DNA from: Lonicera japonica
Taxonomy: Eukaryota > Streptophyta > Magnoliopsida > Dipsacales > Caprifoliaceae
Length of the DNA: 64,000 nt
Reading direction: 5' to 3'
Assembly (NCBI GenBank): GCA_021464415.1
Contig: CM038468.1
Span: 1,922,001-1,986,000, forward strand
This document shows, in pieces, positions 23,719 through 34,480 of the stretch. Numbering within the stretch: position 1 is the first letter of the stretch; each line of letters begins with the position of its first letter. The notes beneath the pieces are model-generated. The model was given only the letters and a program-made list of their open reading frames with translations, was not told the DNA's origin and searched no databases. Made by a program: the position numbers and the translations under genes.

Positions 23719-23942
23719 TGTTACAAAATAGAAACGAAAGAGAGATTGAAGAAAGAGAATGAAAGAATTGTATTACTTTCTTGATGATTGAATGTACAAT
23801 AGAGTAAGAATATATATACTAGAAATAAAACCCTAATCTAGGATACAATTAGGAAAGTATAATGAGAACACAATCAATACAATTAATACAATATGGAAAG
23901 TATAATAGAAATAGGAAACGTAATATATATTATATGCTAACA
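23719..23942 (-). repeat. 5' LTR of the copia element
   Basis: 224 bp, in the same orientation as the other LTR and 221/224 identical to it. Confidence 0.95.
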
Positions 23943-23947
23943 AGTGT

Positions 23948-24359
23948 GAATACAAGTCTGGTGAGAAACTAAAAATGTGTCTTTTCATTATAATTAGGAG
24001 ACAAAGCATTGTATTAAAGATGAATGTGCTTTACCTGTATTAATTTTGAGCTAAAAAATAAAGAAATGCCTAATTTGAATGGGGCACGCTTGTATAAGCA
24101 TTTTTTTTTGTTAACTCTTTGTGAAATAGAATAGAAGATAATATATATATATAGTTCCATATGAATATGTTTCACTCATATATTTTTTTTTTCACAAATT
24201 TAATATAGTTGTATGGGTCCATACGAATGAATGAAAGCGGTATATGAATAAAAAATTTAAATATATGATAAGTTTACTCTCTCTCTCTCTCTACCATAAA
24301 ATCCTAAATTTGGCCATTAATATTCCTCCGCTATGAGACGGGATATGATAAATTGATAA
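23948..24359. other. Intergenic, no gene seen
   Basis: AT-rich, with a (CT)7 run near 24279 and no coding signal. Confidence 0.5.
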
Positions 24360-24665
24360 ATTTATCATACTTTTAGGACTGCAATTGACATGACATTATA
24401 TTAAAATGATACAATTCCATGATTAAAGTTGGAACCAAATTTTTAAAAAGTAAAAAATGATTAAATTAAAGTACGTCTTTATACTTTAGGATCAATCATA
24501 GTGGTCCTGGAAATAGTTGTAGGTTATAAAATCGAGAATTATGACATGTGCCCATTTAATTAAATTCTTGAACGAAAGAACTTGATAGTTGGAAGATATT
24601 GTTAAAACATAGATTCTTTTGTAGGTGCAAATTAACAATTGGGCTTTTTGGAGATGATAATTACA
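24360..24665 (+). repeat. Copy of the LecRLK upstream region, no gene attached
   Basis: Matches 13165-13740 in order: gattaaagttggaaccaaat, ctttatactttaggat, ttcttgaacgaaagaacttg and gcaaattaacaattgggcttttt. The insertion found at 13290-13620 is absent here. No LecRLK coding sequence follows. The next recognisable piece of the upstream region appears at 28019. Confidence 0.75.
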
Positions 24666-25006
24666 TGGTATATCTCTTTATGTCAAACATGGTTCTTAGT
24701 GTTTCCTTGCCAATTTTTTTAACGAAGATTTCACACAAATAATAGGCTAAGGGTAACGTGTTACAAGATTTTTTGAAAATTGAATTTTGATATAGAGACG
24801 TGTCATTAATATAGTTGGTAAATAAACTAAATTTATCATAAGTGGAATTTACACAAAATTTAATGTTGATCAATACATAATTGACACACCTTTGTCTTCT
24901 TACATAATGATTTATATTTTAATAATTAAAAGGAAAAACTATTGACAAAGCAATCTCATCTTTAGCGCTTTTAAAATAAGGTAAAATAGTTGTAGTAATA
25001 AATTAT
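24666..25006. other. Intergenic, no gene seen
   Basis: Short minus-strand frames only, with no motifs. Confidence 0.5.
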
Positions 25007-26168
25007 GGGTGGTGCTATTGCCACCCCACAAACTTCTTGCTTTCACTCCCACTAAAAAAAGGGTCTAACTTTTATTTCCACCTCACCCAATTAATCATTT
25101 TCAACCAACTAATCACTCATTAACATTAATTACTATTCACCATCTTCTTCTTCTTCCTCTTCCTCTTCTTCTTCTTCTCTATGGCTTTTACTCAATGGTT
25201 AATAATTAACAAAAATTCAGATTTAATTAACCCATTCTATCTCATTCAATTCATTTCAAAAGCCAACAAAAATTCAAAAGTAACTCACAAAAACACCCAA
25301 AATCTCCATTGATGTAACACAAAAAAAACCCTTAAGTTGTAGAGAATAGTAGAAAAGAGCGAATCAAGGATTATCAAGGTAGAAAAACCTAATGAAAGAG
25401 AGATATGTTTGTTTTTATTATGTTTAATGTTTATTTTATTTAGTTAATATTAAAAAAAATGTACCAAGAAAACGAATTAGAGCATCAAAATAGGTTACCT
25501 GGGTTACGGGAAACCAAAATTGGAGCACTTATTTGGTCCTACGAAACCGAGCAATTTGATGAGCTTTAGTCCAAGGAAACCAAAATTATCCAAAATACTA
25601 GGTTGTTAGAGACCGATGTAAGGTCCCGAGAGCTGAAAATATAATACATAATACCTCAATTGTAGGGACCGAGGAAGTGGATGAACCCTAGTCATATGGA
25701 ACCAAAATTATTCTCAATACCCGGTTGTTAGAGACTAATGTAAGGTCCCGAGAGCTAAAATATAATACGAGCTGAATAAGAACCTTCAATTCTTTCTTCT
25801 CTACCATTCTCTATAACTTAGAATTTCTTTGTGTTGCATTAAGGGTAGATGGATGCAAAAATTTAAAAACCATTGTTGAGAAGAAGAAGAAGAAGAAGAA
25901 GAAGAAGAAGAAGAATTAATGATTAATTATAATTAGTTTGTGTTGCCTTGAGGGTAAATGAATGTAAAATTTTAGAAACTATTGTTGAGAAGAAGAAGAA
26001 GAAAGAGGAGGAGGAGGAGGAAGATTAATGATCAATGGTTAATTATAATTAATCATTAATCTATGTATATTAAAATGGGAGTGTTGATGAGTAAAAAAGA
26101 GTTGGTGGGAGTGATAGTGAGAGTAAGAATGATACCAAGTATATATTGGGGTGAAAATAGCACCACCC
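25007..26168. mobile_element. Foldback hAT-like element, second copy of the 8.2-kb family
   Basis: Termini GGGTGGTGCTATTGCCACC and ATAGCACCACCC are flanked by the perfect 8-bp duplication taaattat (24999-25006 and 26169-26176). The interior carries aaggtcccgagagc twice (25620 and 25742) in a duplicated unit of about 122 bp. It also has ccaatgttgttgag-type arms and GAA-rich arms opposing a TTC-rich stretch near 25145. It is diverged from, but clearly related to, the element at 8185-10389. It encodes no transposase. Confidence 0.85.
25879..25914 (+). repeat. (GAA)n microsatellite
   Basis: Twelve uninterrupted GAA-type triplets. A second, shorter run follows at 25988. Confidence 0.85.
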
Positions 26169-26176
26169 TAAATTAT

Positions 26177-26791
26177 TACTTTGTTAATAACATTCCCCTA
26201 ATTAAATAGTGAAAATAAGTTGAACCTAATATTAAATAATTATCACTTATCAGGATAATGATAGTTAGATATATTAATTACGTACTCATTCAACTCATTA
26301 TAGAAATATCGAAAATATAACAAACTTGATTGGGAGACATTGTTTCCAAATCATTCGCTCATTGTTAATTATTGTCTAGTCGCAATAATATTCATGCTTA
26401 ATTACTGTCTAGTAGCAATAATATCCATACATACAAGCATGTAATTTGTATGATTCACAATGTTTTAAATTTTTATCATCCATAGATTTATTATAAAAAA
26501 TATAATAACTGATGTATTTTAATAATGAATAATCATAATTAAAATTACGTTCATTTGTCGAAATCAAGTGAATGGAGACTTTGTAAGTACAAAAGTTTAT
26601 TATTCTCTTCAAGTACAAAATATATATATATATATATATCATTTTTGTCCTGTGTATTATGACTAATTGTGGAAAAGAAATTACGTTCATTTGTTGAAAT
26701 TATTTGAAAAGAGACTCTATAAGCACATAAATTCAGTGTTGTCTTTCAATAACGGTACAATTTATAAATACATATATATATATATATATAT
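26177..26791. other. Intergenic, no gene seen
   Basis: AT-rich with TA dinucleotide runs. The stretch near 26540-26640 resembles 26680-26790 (attacgttcatttgt, gagact, taagtacaaa), which suggests a local duplication. Confidence 0.45.
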
Positions 26792-27594
26792 GAGTCCATT
26801 TCTGGTACGGATTACTGTTCACGGATTGCCCGCACGGATTGGGCCATTTGGCACGCTTACCGATGTAATTTTTTGATAAAATTTGGTGGGGATGTTCTTC
26901 ATCGTGTGTAGAACATATCCACTAAATTTCATCAAAAACTTCAACCGAGAAGTGGGTTAACTACATGATTGAAAAATATTGGATTTTATATATCTATTTC
27001 TGGACCAATATTTTTCAATCATGTAGTTAACCCACTTCCTGGTTGAATTTTTTGATGAAATTTGGTGGATATGTTCTACACACGATGAAGAACATCCCCA
27101 CCAATTTTATCAAAACATTCCATCGGGAAGCGTTCCAAATGGCCCAATCCGTACGGGCAATCCATGAACAGTAATCAGTATAGGAAATTTTCTGTATATA
27201 AATAAAGAAAATTTCCTATGTGGATTACTTTCACGGATTGGGCCATTTGGCACACTTCCTGATGTAATTTTTTGATAAAATTTGGTGGGGATGTCCTTCA
27301 TCGTGTGTAGAACATATCCACCAAATATCATCAAAACTTTCAACCAGAAAGTGGGTTAACTACATGATTGAACAATATTGGATTTTATATATCTATTTCT
27401 AGACCAATATTTTTCAATCATGTAGTTAACCCACTTTCCGGTTGAATGTTTTAATGAAATTTGGTGGAGTTGTTCTACACATGACGACGAACATCCCCAC
27501 CCAATTTCATCAAAAAATTCCATCGAAAAGCATGCCAAATGGCTCAATCCGTATGGTCAATCTGTGAATAGTAATCCTTACCATAAATGGACTC
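26792..27594. mobile_element. Double foldback element set in a TA repeat
   Basis: Starts gagtccatttctggta and ends taccataaatggactc, with TA runs on both sides. Inside are two complete hairpins in tandem. One runs from about 26805 to 27175 with its loop near 26992. The other runs from about 27222 to 27575 with its loop near 27395. Both have the arm text gtgggttaactacatgattga. The motifs are similar enough to be a duplicated MITE. There is no coding capacity. Confidence 0.8.
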
Positions 27595-27759
27595 ATATAT
27601 ATATATATATATATATAATATCATTTGTGTTTTCATGTTTTTATGACTAATTGTGGAAGATAGATTATCTCCGTTTGTAGAAATTAAGTGTACAGAGACT
27701 TTATCAGTACAAAAGTCCAATGTAGTCTTTCAATAAAGGGTACAACATATATGGTTCCC

Positions 27760-28018
27760 TTCTTTTAAGGTCTGTCCTTAAGTTAACTAACTTAAGAACC
27801 ATCAATTTCGAGTAGTAAATGGAAGAATATTTTCATGAAATTTGGTAGAGATGATCTTTATAATATGTAGACCATCTTCAATAAATTTCATCATAAAACT
27901 CAAATGGGAAGTGGGTTAACTAAACATCTCAAATTTCAACGTCTAGAAATGTGCATATATATTATATATTTAGTTAACCCACTTCATGATTGAGATTTTT
28001 GACGAAATTTGGAGAAGA
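27760..28018. mobile_element. Degenerate relative of the 26.8-kb foldback
   Basis: Contains atgaaatttggtagagatgat, gtgggttaactaa and its complement ttagttaacccactt in a hairpin arrangement. The ends are not defined. Confidence 0.55.
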
Positions 28019-28130
28019 TATAATGCAGGTGCATCTCTCATAAATGAAAGGATTAAATCACAAGAAACTGAATGCAAAATGAAACAAAAAATTACACAAT
28101 AAGACATTCTTGTAAAAACAGTAACATTTA
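28019..28130 (+). repeat. Copy of the LecRLK leader region, no gene attached
   Basis: The sequence gcatctctcataaa ... acaataagacattcttgtaaaaacagtaac corresponds to 13962-14010 just before the LecRLK ATG. What follows is not LecRLK coding sequence. Confidence 0.65.
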
Positions 28131-30259
28131 AAAAAAAAAAACTAAAATACTTATAATTTTAGACACTAAAAAAATAATAGATTTATAATTTGAAATATAA
28201 AAAAAATATTCCATCAATATGTTATGTTTAATTTTTTTTATTTAGTCAAAATTACTAATTTAATTGATTAATGAAAGAATAAGAAATAATTACTTAAAAT
28301 ATATGAAATTTACTATTTTGTATGGGTTAAAATGATATTAATGATAAAGATGGGTTGAAATTTGGTAATGTTTAGCCTTAACTGAATATGTGGCTAATAC
28401 TTGACCATAAGTTTTAATAAAACTAACCATCTTTCAGATGATTATTTTCCTTCTGAAAATATAAAATTGTACAAAAAAATTCAAAACGAAAGATAGTCGT
28501 CGATCCAATCTTTGGATATTTTGTGTTGTAAAATTTTATATAATTTTGTATAATAAACTTAGGTAATTATATATTATGGACATTATATTTTTGTGGTATG
28601 ACAATTTAGTCATTTCGAATCAAGTTAGGTAGCAATTTTATTTCACAACCATAAAATAATGTTGGTTTTATTGTGAATAAAGTTTATGTGCTTCAATTAA
28701 ATTCTAATTTTTGCCATTATTATTGATGTATCACAAAATATTGTTGAAAAAATCAAATTGGAAAAAACTAAACTAAAGTAAAATAGTATACATTATTCTT
28801 GCAATTATGTTTCATTAAATTCTTGTCTATGATTGTTACAATAGTTTCTTTTGTCTAAGCTACTGAGTATCCGGATCAATTTTCGCAAACCTCGACTAAT
28901 CTCTGCTTGCGAGAAAGCACACCACTGGTTACCTAAGATTTTTGTTAACACCTAAAAACCTTACATAAATATCGTAATTGTTCGCTTTCATTTAATAAGG
29001 TTTTTGGATGCACCCACCAAAACTTTCTTCTCACCCCACTTGAATCTCACCCCACCAATTCTTTTAAAGTTTTGTAAACTTACCCCATATTAATAATAAA
29101 TGCCAAAAAAGTACTTAATAAAAAAAATTTAACCCATATCACACATATGCAAACCATGGATGACCGGCATGTTGGTTCGACGATAATCGGCCGTTGTTAA
29201 CCCCTTCTCCAAACTTCCTACAACGCGAGAGTACCTTGGCTCCCCTCTTTATCTCCGTGCATATATTTATGTATACACTCTTTTCATTAATTTAAGTGTA
29301 ATTTTATTAATTGGGTATACACACAAAAGGAATACAAAACACAATATGAGGAGTGGTGAGTGGAGTGTTTGGATCAAATAATGGATTAGAGAGCCAATTG
29401 CTTTATTCAAAAACTAAAATAAAACTCAAGAAGAAGGGGAAAATCCTCATAGAAGCAAAGTATATGCACAAAAGCTTGTAATAGTATTTACTGAGAAAAT
29501 ATCATGGAACATGAAATCCATTATCGATTATTGATTGATTTTGAGTGTCATTAATGGCATAGTTGAAGAGCTAGCGATTTGGTAATAGCATCAAGTCGTT
29601 TAGATCCGACAACAATATATATCGGATCCTAATTGCAGAACAAAGGGAACACAAAATCGAATGAAATATTATTGCTGAGAGTGTTGAAATGTTTTCAATT
29701 ATTAACCAATTTGTCTTCAATGTTGATTAAGAAATCACATATGCTATTACAGTAAAAGGAAATTAGTTTATTATGTAGAGAGACGATTACAATTAGGAAG
29801 AAACATTTTAGAGCGTGCAATTTTGTTTAGAGTGATCGAGCTAGGCGCAAGTGCATTAGCCACTAGTTAAGTAACATTGGTAGAGCGTATGTAAGTGCCG
29901 TTGCGATTCATGTCCTTCTGGCCAGAGACGGTGGGTGGCAATGTGAACGAAGAATGAAGTGAAATGGGGTGAAGTGAAGTATTCCAACCATGGGCTGTTT
30001 GGTTGACTAGTTTGAGTTTTTAATATGTTTTTCAAATACTAAATCAGGACGAAGTGGTAGATTCGGTGGGTTTAAACAAGAATACCCTTAATTATGTATA
30101 TTAAGAGATTTGATTGGCAATAAATTAACATAGCAGCAATAAGATGCATTCAATTTTGTTTGCATCCGCCGGATTTTTTCTGCTAACACCCAAATATATG
30201 GGTAACCATATTGCCAAAATAATATTCTCTTTGACAGAGCAAATGACTGCTTTGACTAA
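28131..30259. other. Intergenic blocks with a 1.1-kb insertion
   Basis: 28440-28720 resembles 32950-33230. 28900-28999 continues into 30089-30259 when compared with the uninterrupted block at 40915-41130. The part at about 29000-30088 is therefore an insertion. Its edges (tttttggatgcacccacc and ggtgggtttaaacaagaat) are weakly inverted. No reading frame of note is present. Confidence 0.55.
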
Positions 30260-30636
30260 GGTGGTGTTTGTTTTTATCTCTTAATGCCGAATGGAAGTCT
30301 ATTTAGTATTAAGAAGTGTAATTGGTGTTTGTTTTCTTACCTCTTAATGTTGAATTGGATTAAAATTCAGCATTAAGCATTAAGAGGTAAATCATGGGCT
30401 GAATGCTTAATTTAACTTTAATGAAATTTTATTTCGTTTTTACCCTTATTCTTTTGAGTCATTAAATAGATTTATAAAACACTAATAAGGGTAAAATTGT
30501 AACATACCATGTATTCAGCATTCATAACTAATTAAAACCAAACACATTTTTTTAAAGTTCCATTTAGCATTAAGCATTCATAATTCAGCATCCATTATTC
30601 AGCATTGAAAAGCTAAAAAAAAAAAACAACCCCCCA
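30260..30636. mobile_element. Tourist-like (PIF/Harbinger) MITE
   Basis: 377 bp, beginning ggtggtgtttgtttttatct and ending aaaaacaacccccca, flanked by TAA on both sides. The interior is full of attcagcattaagcatt motifs and their complements. The related block at 41126-41150 (tttgactaaaatgctatttt) shows the site without the element. Confidence 0.8.
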
Positions 30637-31291
30637 TAAAGCGTCATTTTCTTGAACGATTGAATATAAACGAAATCAGAGGGGCAAAGTGCAATTTACC
30701 CCCAAAAGAAAAAACAGAGTGGTAAAGTTGTGATGTATAATAGGAGCAGGGCAGGAAGGAGGAAGAACACCGTCTTTAACCTTGGGCTATTGATTTCACA
30801 ATAATGCATGAAAATTCATTGAATTTTTAAAGAATAAGAGAAATTCATCTGATGTATTTTTATTCATCAATTTGTCGGGTAATAAAATGTAGAATAGCCA
30901 ATTAATTATAATGCTAAAATTATAGACCTGCCTTAATTAACTAAGATTTGATTTCAAATTCAAAATCAAATCTTTTATAATTAATTCAAGTAACATTCAA
31001 ATTCAAAATTCCAAAAATTACAAATATGGAAAATATTTCTCTTAATAAAAAAAATTACAATACAAAAAATAATAAAATTATTTTCACTTCCATTGGATCA
31101 AGGTGGAAGAAAGACTTGCGTAAAGGTAAATTCAATTGTTGGTAATTTTGTGGTAGCTAGACTGTGAACTTCCGCAGTCCATTACACTTCCGCAACTTTT
31201 CGGTAATGAGGAAAGTAAAGTCTTTACAATTAATTTTTTGGTATTACAAACAGGCAATAACAAAGTCTCTAAGGAACTCAACATCATTTAA
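30637..31291. other. Intergenic, no gene seen
   Basis: AT-rich. 31130-31200 resembles parts of the blocks at 41279 and 44161 (gtagctagactgtgaacttcc). Nothing else was found. Confidence 0.45.
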
Positions 31292-32648
31292 GGGGGTGTA
31301 TTCAATTCAGATTTTAAAATATTCTAACTGACTTTTTAAAATTGGTGGATTATATGAAGTCCATGGATTGTTTTAAATCATAATAGAATCTAATAGATTT
31401 TAATGCATGGATTCTTTTGGATTTATGCATATTTTAATAAGTTCATAAATTTCTGCAGATTTTAACAACTCCATCAAAAAAGTCAAAAAAAAATCAAAAG
31501 ACAAATAATAAAACAAATTAATTACAAGTTTAAAGTAACATTATCAAAAATGTAAAGACAATTAACAAAATACATTATAAAAATTCATACTGCTCCATTC
31601 ATACATCATTATGATTATCATAACCCTCTTCATTCTCATTGTTGTCCTCTTGATTTCCATTCTCATTATTTTGTGTCCACCTATTTACTAAAAAAATTCA
31701 AGGCAACAATTTTTTATGATTTTCTTGCAATTATTAATTGAATTTTATACTTGATATTATGTTTTGTTTATATGTTATTATTTTTGTTTTATATTAATTA
31801 TTCAATTGTTAGTATATACGTATCCATTAACGAACTTAATGACATTTGTCAAGTACTATAATCACGTGCAACGCACGTGCACAAAAACTAGTTATAATAA
31901 AAAATCAAAAGATAAATAATAAAAGAATTTTGATTACAACTTTAAAGTAGTAAGCAAATTATAAATTCGCCGCAAACGGTTAGGATCAAGTCTAAAATCC
32001 TAATGGATTGATTTTTTTTGCCCTTTCTATTCAATTTTCATCTTCTATCTAAAAAAATCATAAAATGGGAGAAAAAAAAATCAAGGGGGCGACATCTCTA
32101 TAGTTTCAAAAAAATTTAATTAATTGGATAGTTAAAACTTTAAGAGTAACAGTATCTGAATCGGAAAAAAAGGCTTTAGATAGACTGAATGAATTAGAGA
32201 TATATTATAAGACAAAAAAAATAATGCATAGGGTTTAGGAAAAGAAGATATTTTTAGATAAAGAGAATTGAGTGAAAGAGTTTAATAGATTATAGAGACA
32301 AAAATAAATAATGCCTAAGGTTGGGAGAAAGATCGAAAAGAAATTCATGTGAAATCTTTCACTTGAAGAGAATATTTGTTGGTGGATTTGTTATTCATAA
32401 AAACACTCTCAAATCCATCAAAATCTATCAACTTAAAAAATCCTTTAAAGTTTATTAAGTTTTGAATACCATAGGATTTTAAAAGGCTATTTTTAATCGT
32501 AATTGAATACCACAAGATTTTAAAAGATTTTTAAAAATCTTAATTGAATAGCATAAGATTTTAAAAGACTTTATAAAATCCTAATTGAATACCCATAAAA
32601 TTTTAAAATCTAAAAAAATCCTATAAAATCCAAATTGAATACACTCCC
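31292..32648. mobile_element. Long MITE-like element with GGGTGTATTCAATT ends
   Basis: The left end gggggtgtattcaattcag and the right end ccaaattgaatacactccc are inverted. Subterminal attttaaaa motifs are repeated many times at both ends. Its length of 1.36 kb is larger than usual, partly because of an inner insertion near 31600-31891. The target-site duplication is unclear. Confidence 0.7.
31863..31891 (+). mobile_element. Helitron-like 3' terminus
   Basis: The hairpin cacgtgc-aac-gcacgtg is followed eight bases later by CTAG and then a host T. This is the classic Helitron 3' end. The 5' TC end was not located, so only the terminus is called. Flanking text (aatcaaaaga-aaataataaaa) is repeated at 31490 and 31905. 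Confidence 0.45.
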
Positions 32649-33356
32649 TTCGAATTATGTCTTTGTATCTAATCTTTACTATATGAAAAAGGTAAAAGGG
32701 TTCTAATACATAAACAGACACACGTATATATTTAAAGAAATCTGAATTTATTCCATTCCATGTAATTATATCATCTATGCCACAAAGGTATAACTTGCAT
32801 AGAATTTTCCTTCATACGTAAAATCACATTAACAGGCTTTCAATTAGTCTTCCCTGATTAAGAAAATTATATTAAAGTGTCATAACTTTATTTGCAAAAT
32901 TCAATTTTTATAAAATTTATATTTTTGTAATATACTAATCTATATCATAAAGCAAGAACCATTTGTGAACGTAAAATTGTATAAAACAATTTAAGGCATA
33001 TTATAGTCGTTGTTGATTCAATAATTAGATGTTTCATGGTGTAATTTTTTATAAGCTTTGGTAAAATGAACTTATGTAAATGTATATTTTGGGCATCTCC
33101 TTTTTGTATTTATTGTCGTACGACAATTAATAATTATTTTGAATTAAGTTAGTTACTAATTTTATTTCCCATCCATAAAGAAATGCAGTCTTTATTGTGA
33201 ATAAAGTTTACGTGCTTTAATTAAATTTTAGGGTTCACTATAGAAAAGTACAATGTACTTACACCAATTTTACAACCTTGATAATATACAAATTTTGTTT
33301 TAATTTGATAACAAACTTTCTGGTTTCATTTAATGCATCCGTTAAGGTGGAGCCAT
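32649..33356. other. Intergenic flank repeat
   Basis: Positions 32760-33235 match 28440-28720 and 45930-46260 in order of motifs (tagtcgt, ggtgtaattttttataag, gtgaataaagtttacgtgc). No gene is seen. Confidence 0.55.
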
Positions 33357-33370
33357 CACTACAAGAAAAT
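33357..33370 (+). repeat. CACTA terminal inverted repeat
   Basis: Reads cactacaagaaaat, the standard plant CACTA terminus. The 3 bp before it are cat, but the second copy of the duplication cannot be checked because the other end is missing. Confidence 0.88.
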
Positions 33371-34480
33371 GGCTTATTTGGAGGAAAAAAGTTGGCCACT
33401 AAAAGTCTAAAAATCGCCATTAAAACTTTTGGTGGCAAAATTTCTTTCGTCACTACTTTGCCGATAAAAACGTGCCACTAAAGGTATTAGTGGCGAACAA
33501 AATTATTTCCCCACTAATGTAAACCTTTGTTGGGGAAATAATTTTGCTGCTATATATGTTTTTTGGCGGGGATTTTTTGGCCCCACAAATACTAGATAAT
33601 TTCGCCACAAAAAACAAGTTATATTGCCACTAAAAATGCATTTTTGTTGGGGAAAAAACATTCATCACAAAAGAAGTATATTTAGTAGCGATTTATTTTT
33701 CTTCCAATGGTAAAATCGATTGCCAAAAAAAGAAAAGAATTTGTGGCAAAATAATAAATCGCCACCAAATCCACCTTTGTTGGGGAAATAATTTTGCTGC
33801 TACGTATCTTTTTCGATGGGGATTTTTTGTCCCCACAAATACTAGACAATTTCGCCACATAAAACAAGCTATATCGCCACTAAAAAGGCATTTTTGTTGG
33901 GGAAAAAAAAAATTGCCACAAAAGAAGTATATTTAGTGGCGATTTGTTTTTCCACCAATGGTAAAAGTGATTGCCAAAAAAAGAAAAGAATTTGTGGCAA
34001 AATAATAAATCGCCACCAAATGCACCTTTGCTAGGGAATTGTTTTCCCACTCATAATAAATTTAATTGCCACAACCATAAGTTTTTTGTGAGGAAAAACA
34101 AAAATCGCCAGTAAAGATAATCTTTGCCGACAAATTATTTTCCCACGGATTATAAAATTGATTGCCACAATTTGAATATTTTTTGTGGAAAAATTAGAAA
34201 TCTGTACAAAAGATAATCTTTGCTGGCAATTTTTTTTCCTACGGATGATAAAATTGATTGCCACAACTTGAATTTTTTTTGTCGGAAAAATGAAAATCAC
34301 CATAAAATATTATCTTTAGTGGAAAATTATGTTCCCACTACTTATAAAGTTGATTTCAACAACAAATGAACTTTTTGTGGTAATATTATAGAATAGCCAC
34401 AAAATTTTATATTTAATGGCTAGTTAAAAAAATAAAATCCCCGCGAACTATTATCTTTAGTAGTAAATTTATAACGAGAA
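33371..34480. repeat. CACTA subterminal repeat array
   Basis: Dozens of short motifs such as ttgccac, gtggcga, cgccac and ttggggaaa alternate in both orientations. They match the places where CACTA transposases bind next to the ends. A larger tandem duplication of about 250 bp (33524-33773 and 33774-34024) lies inside it. Confidence 0.8.

Larger units (their letters stand above)
18687..23942 (-). mobile_element. Complete Ty1/copia LTR retrotransposon
   Basis: A 5256-bp element read on the minus strand. Its two 224-bp LTRs differ at only three positions, and the 5-bp duplication agtgt flanks it (18682-18686 and 23943-23947). A primer-binding site and a polypurine tract are both in place, and one uninterrupted gag-pol frame fills the interior. 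It landed in a copy of the LecRLK upstream repeat. The LTR identity and open frame indicate recent insertion and possible activity. Confidence 0.96.

Noticed and set aside
25879..26030. GAA arrays considered as a CRISPR-like or regulatory array
   Set aside because: Simple microsatellites inside a MITE-like element in a plant genome. There are no spacers.
33278..34303. Small frames in the CACTA left end
   Set aside because: They arise from subterminal repeat motifs and are not conserved coding sequence.
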